DNA from: Bin87 sp965204685
Lineage (GTDB): Bacteria; Chloroflexota; Dehalococcoidia; Lucifugimonadales; UBA3495
NCBI GenBank assembly: GCA_965204685.1
Contig: OZ242004.1
Coordinates: 2,852,001 to 2,916,000 of the forward strand
Direction: 5' to 3'
Length of the DNA stretch: 64,000 nucleotides
Shown here: one piece after another, positions 8,609-15,885 of the stretch
Position numbering within the stretch: position 1 is the first letter of the stretch
How the letters are laid out: every line of letters begins with the position of its first letter
Notes under the pieces: generated by a model
Database searches by the model: none
Seen by the model: only the letters and a program-made list of their open reading frames with translations
What the model was told of the DNA's origin: nothing
Made by a program: the position numbers and the translations under genes

Positions 8609-8685
8609 TGGTGGGCGGTGAGGGACTCGAACCCCCGGCCTTCTGCGTGTAAAGCAGACGCTCTAACCATCTGAGCTAACCGCCC
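8609..8685 (-). tRNA. tRNA-Val (anticodon TAC)
   Basis: Acceptor GGGCGGT/ACCGCCC, anticodon loop TTTACAC in a TCTGC/GCAGA stem, T-arm GGGGGTTCGAGTCCCTC, discriminator A and an encoded CCA. It is the last gene of a leftward four-tRNA cluster. Confidence 0.92.
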
Positions 8686-8712
8686 GCTGACGGTGGTGAA
8701 CAGACATAGAAA

Positions 8713-8788
8713 TGGCGCGCTTGGCGAGATTCGAACTCACGACCTCTGCCTCCGCAGGGCAGCGCTCTATCCACTGAGCTACAAGCGC
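8713..8788 (-). tRNA. tRNA-Arg (anticodon GCG)
   Basis: Acceptor GCGCTTG/CAAGCGC, discriminator G and encoded CCA, D-arm GCTC/GAGC, anticodon stem CTGCC/GGCAG with loop CTGCGGA. The anticodon is GCG. Bacteria normally read CGU/CGC/CGA with an ACG anticodon deaminated to inosine; this gene has G at position 34 instead, while the rest of the molecule, including G73, looks like the usual Arg isoacceptor. Confidence 0.88.
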
Positions 8789-8799
8789 GCGTCGGAAAA

Positions 8800-8885
8800 T
8801 GGTGCCGAGGGAGGGATTTGAACCCACACGTCCTAAAGGACACTGCGCCCTGAACGCAGCGCGTCTGCCGTTTCGCCACCTCGGC
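8800..8885 (-). tRNA. tRNA-Leu (anticodon CAG)
   Basis: Type II tRNA with a long variable arm: acceptor GCCGAGG/CCTCGGC, anticodon stem CTGCG/CGCAG with loop TTCAGGG (reads CUG), variable arm with a GTCC/GGAC stem, T-arm GTGGGTTCAAATCCCTC, discriminator A and encoded CCA. Confidence 0.92.
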
Positions 8886-8923
8886 AAGGTGGTTTCCGTC
8901 ATTTGGTCCCGATGCGGCCGGTT

Positions 8924-8999
8924 TGGTGGGCGATGGAGGATTTGAACCTCCGACCTCCTCGGTGTGAACGAGGCGCTCTAACCGCTGAGCTAACCGCCC
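8924..8999 (-). tRNA. tRNA-Val (anticodon CAC)
   Basis: Acceptor GGGCGGT pairs with ATCGCCC (one G-T wobble), anticodon stem CCTCG/CGAGG with loop TTCACAC, T-arm GGAGGTTCAAATCCTCC, discriminator A and encoded CCA. It is the first gene of the leftward cluster, just after the promoter at 9021-9049. Confidence 0.92.
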
Positions 9000-9020
9000 G
9001 AGCGTGACCAACGATAATTC

Positions 9021-9049
9021 ATTATAGCCCTGGTGTACTCACACGGCAA
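9021..9049 (-). promoter_or_regulatory. Promoter of the four-tRNA cluster
   Basis: Leftward TTGCCG (9049-9044), a 17-nt spacer and a perfect TATAAT (9026-9021), about 22 nt upstream of tRNA-Val(CAC). Confidence 0.68.
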
Positions 9050-9077
9050 CCGGGAAGTCGTGGCGCGAGGGGTCGCG

Positions 9078-9114
9078 AAAAAGGGGACCCGCGGCTTCAC
9101 TGCGCAGGGTCCCC
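9078..9114 (-). terminator. Intrinsic terminator of the CoA-transferase gene
   Basis: A perfect 8-bp stem (GGGGACCC 9083-9090, GGGTCCCC 9107-9114) is followed on the minus strand by five T residues (AAAAA at 9078-9082). It lies 80 nt past the stop codon. Confidence 0.75.
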
Positions 9115-9122
9115 TGATCGGC

Positions 9123-9171
9123 ACGTTATGTAAAAAACCTTCTAAATTCGTGCTTGGCATCTACATAACGT
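9123..9171. repeat. 10-bp inverted repeat with 29-nt loop
   Basis: ACGTTATGTA (9123-9132) and TACATAACGT (9162-9171... last arm base at 9171) are perfect reverse complements around an AT-rich loop, located between the CoA-transferase stop codon and its terminator. Flanking GCAC and GTGC extend the symmetry. Function unknown. Confidence 0.4.
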
Positions 9172-9193
9172 CTATTGTGCGAACCAACGGTAA

Positions 9194-10417
9194 TCAGTGC
9201 GCGCCGACCCCGCTGATCTCTTTGCCAGGTTCTCCCACGGCTCCGGATTCCCTGAGCTTGGCGAAAGCATCCGAGTCGTAACCCAGTTCCGCGAGCACTT
9301 CCTCATTGTGTTCTCCCAGCAGCGGAGGAGCCAATCGCAGTTGGGAAGGGGTGCCCCGTAGTTTGATGGGCGAATTTGGAACCCGAAGGTCCGGCACGTG
9401 GGGGTGGTTGATCTCCAGGAACATTTCCCTGGCTTTGACCTGTTCGTCGGCCACCACGTCGGAGGTCTTGTTGATGGGGCCGACGGGGACGCCGGCCTCG
9501 TCGATTACCTTGACCCAATGGGCGATGGTGTTGTCGGCGAAGATGCTGTTGAGGTGATCCACCAGTTCGGCGCGGTGGGCAACGCGGTCGGGGTTGGTGG
9601 CGTATTTGGGATCGTCTTTGAGTTCCGGGTGGCCGATGGCGTTGCAGAACCGCTCCCAGAGGTTCGGGTTGGCCACCCCCAGGATGAAAAAGCCATCTGA
9701 CGCCTGGAAGCTCTGATAGGGCACGAGGCTGGGATGGCCGGAACCGAGGCGATGGGGCTCGACGCCGGTGCCGATATAGCCGGTGGCGTGGTAGCTCATG
9801 GCGGCGACCTGTCCGTCCAACAGGGCGGTGTCGATCAACTGACCCTCGCCGGTCTTGTCGCGGTGGTACAGCGCGGTGACGATGGAGCCGTAGGCGAGCA
9901 TGCCGGTGAAGAGGTCCACCAACGAGAAACCGACGCGCTGGGGAGGGCCGTTCGGGTCGCCAGTCAGGTGCATCAAGCCGCTGTAAGCCTGGATGATCAG
10001 ATCGTAGCCGGGCTTGTTGGCCATGGGGCCGGTGCGCCCGTAACCGGAAATGGTGCAATAAACGATGTCGGGATTGATGGCCTTGATGTCCTCGTAGCCC
10101 AACCCCATCCGAGCCAAGGTGCCGGCGCGGAAGCTTTCGATCATCACGTCGGCTTCCTTGGCCAGCTTCTTGACAATGTCCAAGCCCTCTTCAGACTTCA
10201 AGTTGACGGACAGGCTCCGCTTGTTGCGGTTGAACGACATGAACTGGGTGCTTTCGCCGTTCCAGATGGGCGGCCATTTGCGGGTTTCGTCACCATCGTT
10301 GGGCTCTTCAATCTTGATGACATCGGCCCCCATATCGGCCAGATTCTGGGTGCAAAACGGCCCCGCCAGGGTACGGGTCAGGTCGACGACCTTGATGTTT
10401 TCCAGAGGCTGAGACAT
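9194..10417 (-). CDS. CaiB/BaiF family CoA transferase
   Basis: A 407-residue class III CoA transferase (formyl-CoA transferase/CaiB type), which moves CoA between carboxylic acids through an aspartyl anhydride intermediate. The catalytic Asp is D168 in GFSLVDLFTG. The N-terminal VDLTRTLAGPFCTQNLADMG, the SFNRNKRSLSVNLK segment around 61-74 and SGYGRTGPM at 124-132 are family signatures. The length matches the family (about 400). The CoA acceptor cannot be told from sequence. GAGGACC lies about 5 nt before the ATG. It is a single-gene unit ending in an intrinsic terminator, with the ribokinase gene diverging on the other side. Confidence 0.92.
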   Translation of the reverse strand: MSQPLENIKVVDLTRTLAGPFCTQNLADMGADVIKIEEPNDGDETRKWPPIWNGESTQFMSFNRNKRSLSVNLKSEEGLDIVKKLAKEADVMIESFRAGTLARMGLGYEDIKAINPDIVYCTISGYGRTGPMANKPGYDLIIQAYSGLMHLTGDPNGPPQRVGFSLVDLFTGMLAYGSIVTALYHRDKTGEGQLIDTALLDGQVAAMSYHATGYIGTGVEPHRLGSGHPSLVPYQSFQASDGFFILGVANPNLWERFCNAIGHPELKDDPKYATNPDRVAHRAELVDHLNSIFADNTIAHWVKVIDEAGVPVGPINKTSDVVADEQVKAREMFLEINHPHVPDLRVPNSPIKLRGTPSQLRLAPPLLGEHNEEVLAELGYDSDAFAKLRESGAVGEPGKEISGVGAH

Positions 10418-10534
10418 CGTTCGGGTCCTCGCTTTTTTCAGGTTTGGCGGATTATAGCATGGGGGTACTGTTACGTTGACGCGGGGGATGTCAGGTGTTA
10501 GCGTGTGGCCGAATTTTCGTTATGTCAGGTTTCG

Positions 10535-11479
10535 ATGACGCGCGATCACGGTGACCGCCCGCTGATCCTTTCCCTGGGCGGCATCAATATGGATCTGGTA
10601 ACGTTTTCCGAGCGCCTGCCGGCCGACGGCGAGACCGTGGTGGGCGAACGGTTCGTGACATATCCGGGTGGCAAGGGCGCCAACCAGGCGGTGGCGGCGG
10701 CGCGAATGGGCGCCCGGTCGGCGATGGTAGGGCGGGTCGGCGACGACATGTTCGGGCCGCAACTGACGGATCTGCTGGAGGCTGCCGGCGTGGACGCCGG
10801 CGCCGTGGGGGTCTCGTCGGGAACCAATTCCGGCATCGCGGTAATCAGCGTGGGGGAAAGTGGGCAGAATCGCATCGTGCAGGTGCTGGGCGCGAACGAC
10901 ACCTGCGGCGATGCTGAATACGATGCCGTCGCGGACTTGCTGCCGGAAACGTCCGCGTTGATGCTGCAACTGGAAGTATCTATCGGCCTGTCGATCAAGG
11001 TGGCCGAACTGGCGGCTGCTCAGGGAGTCCAGGTAATTCTCGATCCCGGTCCGGTGCGACCGGTGCCCGAGGAGTTTTACCGGCACGTCTCGGTAATCAC
11101 GCCTAACGAAACCGAAGCGGAGGCGCTGGTGGGATACTCCGTTACCGACGTGCGCACGGCGGCCAGCGCGGCCGAGGAGTTGCTGGCAAGAGGTGTCGGG
11201 TCGGCGGTCATAAAATTGGGCGCTCAAGGAGCGTATTGGGCCGATGGTGATGGCAAAGGGGAAGTCCCTCCATTTCCGGTACGGGCGGTCGACACCGTGG
11301 CGGCCGGCGATGCGTTCAATGGGGCGCTGGCGGTGGCGCTTTCCGAGGGGCATTCGCTGGCGTCGGCGGTCCGATGGGGATGCGCGGCGGGCGCCCTGTC
11401 GGTGACCCGGGTTGGGGCGCAGGACTCCATGCCGACGCGGGATGCGGTTTTAGCGTTAGTGACCGGCAACATGGGATAA
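10535..11479 (+). CDS. rbsK: Ribokinase (PfkB family)
   Basis: A 314-residue PfkB-family sugar kinase, most like ribokinase, which phosphorylates D-ribose at O5 for entry into the pentose phosphate pathway. The N-terminal signature YPGGKGANQAVAAARMG is around residues 43-59, and the C-terminal DTVAAGDAFNGALA holds the catalytic Asp and anion hole. NxD motif GGINMD at 15-20 contacts the sugar. I prefer the ATG at 10535 (AGG 6 nt upstream) over a GTG at 10505 that lacks a ribosome binding site and adds ten residues. No ribose transporter is nearby. The nuclease-like gene follows 26 nt downstream. Confidence 0.85.
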   Translation: MTRDHGDRPLILSLGGINMDLVTFSERLPADGETVVGERFVTYPGGKGANQAVAAARMGARSAMVGRVGDDMFGPQLTDLLEAAGVDAGAVGVSSGTNSGIAVISVGESGQNRIVQVLGANDTCGDAEYDAVADLLPETSALMLQLEVSIGLSIKVAELAAAQGVQVILDPGPVRPVPEEFYRHVSVITPNETEAEALVGYSVTDVRTAASAAEELLARGVGSAVIKLGAQGAYWADGDGKGEVPPFPVRAVDTVAAGDAFNGALAVALSEGHSLASAVRWGCAAGALSVTRVGAQDSMPTRDAVLALVTGNMG

Positions 11480-11505
11480 ATTCCCAAACCACGCCGGGAG
11501 GAATC

Positions 11506-12048
11506 ATGGAGTTTCAACACATAGGCTACGAAAAAGGAACCGGTACCGTCTCGAAGGAAATCGAGACTTACAACTTTCATAAAGCGGCGGCGGTGCTGGC
11601 CGAGTACGGTTTTGATTGCATCAGGCTGTCCAACGACTGGAAGGGCGCGGACTTCCTAGCCCACCACAACAGTACGGGGAAGACCCTCCAGGTCCAGCTC
11701 AAAACCTGCTTGGTTATCGACAAGAGGTACGCCGATGATCTGTATATGTGCTTCCCGCTCGACGGGACGGACAGCACATGGTACTTAGTCAAGCACGCCG
11801 ACCTGGTCGCTATTGTGAAGAAGTACGCGCGGCACTGGTTCGACCAGTACCAAGCGAGAGGCGGGTTTTATTCTTATACGGGAAGATATGGACAAACCAG
11901 GGCAACGCAAAGGCGGGTACTTGATGCGCTAGAGCGGTTTGCCTACCGTCCATTCTACCGCGACTTGGGCTATCGGGAGGCACGCGATTTCAAAAAGCGG
12001 AAGGGCCTGGAATATGCCAAAGTCGAGAAAACGAAAATCTCCTTATGA
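11506..12048 (+). CDS. PD-(D/E)XK-like orphan protein
   Basis: A 180-residue protein not matching a family I can name. Its centre reads like the core of the PD-(D/E)XK nuclease fold: acidic residues E18/E20, then WKGADF with D49, then a strand LQVQLKT with Q64-x-K66, the QxK variant of the motif. The C-terminus is lysine-rich (KRKGLEYAKVEKTKI), suiting nucleic-acid contact. It sits between ribokinase and a zinc-ribbon NUDIX gene, overlapping the latter by the ATGA stop-start. Base composition is less GC-rich than its neighbours, hinting at acquisition. GGAGG lies 5 nt before the ATG. The nuclease assignment is an inference from the motif only. Confidence 0.68.
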   Translation: MEFQHIGYEKGTGTVSKEIETYNFHKAAAVLAEYGFDCIRLSNDWKGADFLAHHNSTGKTLQVQLKTCLVIDKRYADDLYMCFPLDGTDSTWYLVKHADLVAIVKKYARHWFDQYQARGGFYSYTGRYGQTRATQRRVLDALERFAYRPFYRDLGYREARDFKKRKGLEYAKVEKTKISL

Positions 12049-12545
12049 CCGGTAACGACAAATTCTGCGCCAGATGCGGGGCTCGCCTGATCTTGAAAGA
12101 GCACGAGGGTCGGCAACGTCCCGTGTGCCCGCGATGCGGGCGGGTGGTCTACTACGATCCCAAGCTGGCGGCGGCGTGCGTGATAGAACGGGATGGGAAG
12201 ACGCTGATGGTGAGGCGGGCGGTGCAGACCGGCTATGGGTTGTGGAGCATGCCGGGCGGTTATGTTGACCGGGGGGAGCCGGTGGAAACGGCGGCGGCGC
12301 GGGAAGTGGAAGAGGAGGCGGGCCTGCTGGTCGAGATCGGGCAACTGATCGGGCTGTTTTCGGATGCGGGCAATCCGGTGGTAGTAGCGGCGTACGCGGC
12401 GACGGAAGTGGGGGGTGTGCTGGCCCCGGGTCCCGAGTCTTTGGACGTGGGGTTTTTTGCGCTGGACGACCTGCCGCCGCTGGCTTTTCCCAGAGACGAG
12501 CAGATTCTAAGGCGTTGGCAACGCATTCGACACGAACGCTCGTGA
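12045..12545 (+). CDS. Zinc-ribbon NUDIX hydrolase
   Basis: A 166-residue NUDIX pyrophosphatase with an N-terminal zinc ribbon. Cysteines C8, C11, C28 and C31 form two CxxC knuckles; the Nudix box runs from G71 (GGYVDRGEPVE) to the REVEEEAGL segment, matching Gx5Ex7REUxEExGU with all metal-binding glutamates. Similar architecture occurs in NADH pyrophosphatase-like and ADP-ribose hydrolases, which hydrolyse nucleoside diphosphate derivatives. The start overlaps the stop of the preceding gene by 4 nt, so the two are probably translationally coupled. ComF begins 1 nt after its stop codon. Confidence 0.88.
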   Translation: MTGNDKFCARCGARLILKEHEGRQRPVCPRCGRVVYYDPKLAAACVIERDGKTLMVRRAVQTGYGLWSMPGGYVDRGEPVETAAAREVEEEAGLLVEIGQLIGLFSDAGNPVVVAAYAATEVGGVLAPGPESLDVGFFALDDLPPLAFPRDEQILRRWQRIRHERS

Positions 12546-12546
12546 G

Positions 12547-13302
12547 ATGGTGGTTATGTCGCTGATGCGTCGCCTGGCGCCGGTGCGAGGCTTGGCCGAG
12601 CAGGCCGGCCGGACCCTGTTGGATGCGCTGTACCCATTAGAATGCGCAGGATGTGGCGGCTCGGGCAAGATCATCTGCGACCGATGTGCGCAGGAATTGC
12701 CCTGCCTGATTCCGCCGTATTGCCGGGTGTGCGCGGCGTACAGCGAGACCGAACTTTGCCGGGTGTGCGCGCAGTCGGGTCGGCATTTCGACGGCGTGCG
12801 GGCGCCGTACCGATATGAAGGAAGCATCCGGCAGGCGATCCTCGCCCTGAAGTACGGCGGCATCAAAGCCGCAGCGCCGCAACTGGGCGACATGCTTGCC
12901 GACTACCTAAAAGAGAATCCGCTGCCGGGCGACGTGGTGGCGCCGGTGCCGATGCACGCGAGCCGACGTCGGGAGCGTGGGTACAACCAGGCGGAACTGT
13001 TGGCCCGTCGGGTGGCCGGACGCTGCGATATCCCGTATTGGGCTGACCTATTGGCGCGAACCCGAAGAGTTGATCCCCAGGCCGGGATGACCAGCGCGGC
13101 CAGCAGGGCGACCAACGTGGCAGACAGCGTGACGATCTCCCGTCCCTCCGAAGTTCATGGCCGCCAGGTAATCCTGGTGGATGACGTGGTCACAACCGGA
13201 AGTACGTTGAATGCGTGCGCGGCGGCGCTCAAGGAAGCTGGGGTCGCTTCGGTTTGGTGCCTTACGCTGGCTGTGGCCGGGAGCCACCGCACGGGAGAGT
13301 AA
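12547..13302 (+). CDS. comF: ComF-family phosphoribosyltransferase-like protein
   Basis: A 251-residue ComF/GntX-type protein: an N-terminal four-cysteine zinc finger (C33, C36, C44, C47, plus a second CxxC at 59/62 and 71/74) and a C-terminal type I phosphoribosyltransferase domain with the PRPP loop VILVDDVVTTGST near residues 208-220. In transformable bacteria ComF acts at the cytoplasmic side in DNA uptake with ComFA; in others its role is unknown. No other competence gene is present apart from the CinA-like gene 11 kb away. A start at the second in-frame Met, four codons in, is equally possible. Confidence 0.88.
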   Translation: MVVMSLMRRLAPVRGLAEQAGRTLLDALYPLECAGCGGSGKIICDRCAQELPCLIPPYCRVCAAYSETELCRVCAQSGRHFDGVRAPYRYEGSIRQAILALKYGGIKAAAPQLGDMLADYLKENPLPGDVVAPVPMHASRRRERGYNQAELLARRVAGRCDIPYWADLLARTRRVDPQAGMTSAASRATNVADSVTISRPSEVHGRQVILVDDVVTTGSTLNACAAALKEAGVASVWCLTLAVAGSHRTGE

Positions 13303-13364
13303 GCGCTGGAATCGGTTTGGCGGCAACCGCCGGGCTGCATGGGCCGCTCCCAGACAGCTCCGGT

Positions 13365-13393
13365 TTGACATACGACATTCGGTCTGCTGAAAT
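13365..13393 (+). promoter_or_regulatory. Promoter of the BNR-repeat protein gene
   Basis: TTGACA (13365-13370), a 17-nt spacer and TGAAAT (13388-13393), about 49 nt before the start codon. Confidence 0.6.
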
Positions 13394-13441
13394 GGCGGCA
13401 ACGGCTACCAGACCGACACAGCAAAAGCAGGAGGCAGCATC

Positions 13442-14431
13442 ATGGCAGGCAACACTATCGTCTACGTTGGCGCCGAAGCCAGCGGACTGTACCGAAAGAC
13501 GGCGGGCGATGCCCACTGGGATCTGCTCACCGATGGGTTGGCGCCGGCCACGCAGGCCCGGGCCATCGCCATTCATCCCAACGATCCGCGGACGATCTTC
13601 TGCGGGACGCAGCGAGGGGTGTATCGCAGCACCGACGGCGGCGACCACTGGCAGCGCATGAACATGACCGAGGGTCGGGTGGTCTGGTCAATTCGGTTCC
13701 ATCCCAATGACTCCAATATCATGTTCCTGGGCACCGAGGGCGCCGAGGTGTACAAGAGTGAAGACGGCGGCGAGAACTGGGCACACATTGCGACCGTGTC
13801 GAATCCGGCGCAGGTCCAGATGGCGTTTGCGATGCGCATCCTAGGGATCGACATCGAGGCGAGCAATCCCAACAACATGTACGCGGCGCTGGAAGTTGGC
13901 GGCGCGGCGAGCAGCACGGACGGCGGCCATACGTGGACGATTCGCAACAGCGAGTTCGCCGGCGACGTGGACTTGCTGGACCTGCACGGCGTGGCCGTGG
14001 GCGGCGCCGATTCGCAGTCGGTGCTGATCTCCAATCGCACGGGCGTATGGCGGAGTACTGACCGGGGGGCGTCGTGGCAGGACTGCGAGTTCGACCGGTT
14101 CTCCGACATCAAGTACTCGCGCGGCGTGGTGCGCGACCCCAGCGACCCGAACACGCTATACGCCTGCGTGGGCATGAACTTCGGGAGCGAGCAGGGCGGA
14201 GTGATGCGCACCACCAACCTCGGCGAAAGCTGGGAGCGGTTCGACCAGGGCGTCAACCCGGGCAGTACCACGTTCGGCGTGGCGGTGAATCGTCAAGATC
14301 CGTCTCAGGTCTACTTCTGCACGCGTCGCGGCCAGGTGTTTGGCACGCACGACGGTGGAGCGAGTTGGACCGCGGACGCCGTGCCGGAAATGGCGCAGAA
14401 CGTGATCAGCGTGGCGTGTGCGTCGGCATAG
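13442..14431 (+). CDS. BNR/sortilin-like beta-propeller protein
   Basis: A 329-residue protein made of repeated BNR/Asp-box units typical of sialidase, VPS10 and exo-glucanase-like beta-propellers. At least five copies of the S/T-x-D-x-G-x-x-W pattern are visible: STDGGDHW, SEDGGENW, STDGGHTW, STDRGASW and a final THDGGASW, each followed by a strand that often ends in GT/GV. There is no signal peptide or membrane segment, and no catalytic residues of a sialidase are evident, so it is probably an intracellular propeller. It has its own promoter and a GGAGG ribosome binding site. Function unknown. Confidence 0.82.
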   Translation: MAGNTIVYVGAEASGLYRKTAGDAHWDLLTDGLAPATQARAIAIHPNDPRTIFCGTQRGVYRSTDGGDHWQRMNMTEGRVVWSIRFHPNDSNIMFLGTEGAEVYKSEDGGENWAHIATVSNPAQVQMAFAMRILGIDIEASNPNNMYAALEVGGAASSTDGGHTWTIRNSEFAGDVDLLDLHGVAVGGADSQSVLISNRTGVWRSTDRGASWQDCEFDRFSDIKYSRGVVRDPSDPNTLYACVGMNFGSEQGGVMRTTNLGESWERFDQGVNPGSTTFGVAVNRQDPSQVYFCTRRGQVFGTHDGGASWTADAVPEMAQNVISVACASA

Positions 14432-14459
14432 CCTGACTACCATCCTCCGAGGGAAAGCG

Positions 14460-14493
14460 CCGGCGGCGGTTCGCGGATGCGGGCCGCCGCCGG
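14460..14493 (+). terminator. Possible hairpin terminator after the BNR gene
   Basis: CCGGCGGCGG (14460-14469) pairs with CCGCCGCCGG (14484-14493) across a 14-nt loop, 28 nt past the stop codon. There is no T-run, so terminator activity is uncertain. Confidence 0.35.
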
Positions 14494-14522
14494 TAGCACC
14501 TCACACTCCAAGGGGACTTGAG

Positions 14523-15320
14523 ATGCCTCGCCGAGTAGCATTTTGTTTAGTGGAAAATAAATCAGGCGAAGTTCTGCTTGTGCAGCGAGGCTATGGAAAG
14601 GAAAAGTACAAGTGGTCTTTGCCGGGTGGGCACGTCGATCACAAGGAACGCAGCCGTCGCGCTGCCGTCCGTGAAACACGCGAAGAAACCGGCCTGCGGG
14701 TGAAAGTCGTTACTACCGTCCTGGTGGGACGTAGCAACCCCATTAAAACTTTCTACGGTGTAATCGAAGGAGGACGCCTCAAGGCCAAGCGTCCTGAATG
14801 TCTGGATGCGAAATTTTTCGCCTACAACAACTTGCCTCCATTGGCTTTTGGATCTGACCGACGCGCTATGGACTCTTGGAAAAAATTGAAGTCAGACCAT
14901 GCCAAGTTAATGGAACGCCCTGCGCCAGATTTGTGCCCACACTGCGACAGTAGCCTGATAGCCCTCAGGAAATACCCTCACAAGAATCCTTACCGTTGCC
15001 AATCCTGCAAGGGCACATTGCAATCGTCCACCAGACCCGGAGTCATGCAATATACTGATGAGTCGAAAATCGGAGGAGCGGCAGGGTTTGAGCGTATAGG
15101 TAGCTACGACTATTTCAAGTGCGATTTGAGCCGAGTTCCGGACTGGGTGATTGACAGCTTGGGTAAATTAGACCTCCACCACGCTGCCAGCGCAAGTTTC
15201 TTCCAATTAACGGGACGGAACTACCGCTACATCGTGGCTCCCAGTGGGCAAGGTGCCCCTATTGTTGACATTTACCGTAAAAAGAGGCCGGCTCATACCA
15301 GTGAATCCTTGGAGAGGTAA
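14523..15320 (+). CDS. NUDIX hydrolase with C-terminal zinc ribbon
   Basis: A 265-residue two-part protein. Residues 1-120 are a NUDIX domain with box GGHVDHKE (35-42) through RETREETGL (50-58), complete for the metal-binding glutamates. A zinc ribbon follows (C138, C141, C159, C162) and then about 100 residues of unknown fold. The order NUDIX then ribbon is reversed relative to the gene at 12045. The DNA is noticeably less GC-rich than that on either side and uses rarer A/T-ending codons, suggesting transfer. The start at 14523 has GGGGACTTGAG upstream; an earlier in-frame ATG would add an atypical Pro/Arg-rich leader. Substrate unknown. Confidence 0.8.
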   Translation: MPRRVAFCLVENKSGEVLLVQRGYGKEKYKWSLPGGHVDHKERSRRAAVRETREETGLRVKVVTTVLVGRSNPIKTFYGVIEGGRLKAKRPECLDAKFFAYNNLPPLAFGSDRRAMDSWKKLKSDHAKLMERPAPDLCPHCDSSLIALRKYPHKNPYRCQSCKGTLQSSTRPGVMQYTDESKIGGAAGFERIGSYDYFKCDLSRVPDWVIDSLGKLDLHHAASASFFQLTGRNYRYIVAPSGQGAPIVDIYRKKRPAHTSESLER

Positions 15321-15323
15321 AAT

Positions 15324-15524
15324 ATGCTGGCGATAGATGGGGCGTTGCGGGGGTTATGGGTTGGCTTCTTGGTCCTTGGGGTTTGGGTGATCGTGGGGCA
15401 GCTAACAGGGTGGAGTTGGATGCCATCGCTGAACTTGCCGGTGTGTCTGGTGACGGGTTTAATTGCCGGGCTGGCGAAAGTCTTCAAAGACTCGAACCGG
15501 GGGAACATTGGCAGTCAAAATTAG
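15324..15524 (+). CDS. Small two-helix membrane protein
   Basis: A 66-residue hydrophobic protein with two predicted transmembrane helices (residues about 8-27 and 36-54) and a short polar tail ending in asparagine/lysine residues. It starts 3 nt after the NUDIX stop codon with GGAGAGG 6 nt upstream of the ATG, so translation is likely. It overlaps the next small membrane protein by 17 bp. No family is recognised; the pair could be a small membrane complex or a holin/antiholin-like arrangement, which is only a guess. Confidence 0.62.
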   Translation: MLAIDGALRGLWVGFLVLGVWVIVGQLTGWSWMPSLNLPVCLVTGLIAGLAKVFKDSNRGNIGSQN

Positions 15525-15834
15525 GCTTCGACTTAATGAATGGCTGGCAAAGCTACTGTCCCAAGTGAAACGGGTCAGCATCAGAGTGGTGTTTGGAACC
15601 GCGATTTTGTTTTCGGCCGGGGTGATTTATTTGGAGCCGTATGTCACAGGCACGTTCTCCTGTCTAGGCGATATGATCCAAGCACCCACTGAGGGGCGCT
15701 CGATTGAATGGAAGTGCATGAAAGACACACTGGACGTTTTGCGGGATGACGGCACGGCCGCGACGGTGATCCTGGCCATCACCGCGGCTGTCCTGGCTAG
15801 CGCTTGGAGCAGTGATTCCAGGTCAGCCGAATGA
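15508..15834 (+). CDS. Small membrane protein
   Basis: A 108-residue protein read from a TTG at 15508 (GGGGG just upstream), with a basic N-terminus (AVKIRLRLNEWLAKLL), one membrane segment near residues 30-50 (GTAILFSAGVIYLEPYV) and a second at the C-terminus (ATVILAITAAVLASAW). Two cysteines lie between them. A longer frame opening at 15463 would overlap the upstream gene more. It is not recognised. It appears to be the end of a low-GC operon starting with the NUDIX gene at 14523. Confidence 0.52.
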   Translation: MAVKIRLRLNEWLAKLLSQVKRVSIRVVFGTAILFSAGVIYLEPYVTGTFSCLGDMIQAPTEGRSIEWKCMKDTLDVLRDDGTAATVILAITAAVLASAWSSDSRSAE

Positions 15835-15861
15835 AAAAAGGGGCGGGTTTCAACCCGCCCC
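15834..15861 (-). terminator. Intrinsic terminator of the HMGL-like gene
   Basis: A perfect 10-bp stem (GGGGCGGGTT 15840-15849, AACCCGCCCC 15852-15861) with, on the minus strand, six T residues directly after it. The hairpin could also stop rightward transcription of the small membrane genes. Confidence 0.78.
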
Positions 15862-15885
15862 AAGTCGTTTAGCCCTCGAAATCCA

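Noticed and set aside
9123..9171. Inverted repeat near the CoA-transferase gene as a second terminator
   Set aside because: The loop is 29 nt and no T-run follows; listed only as a repeat.
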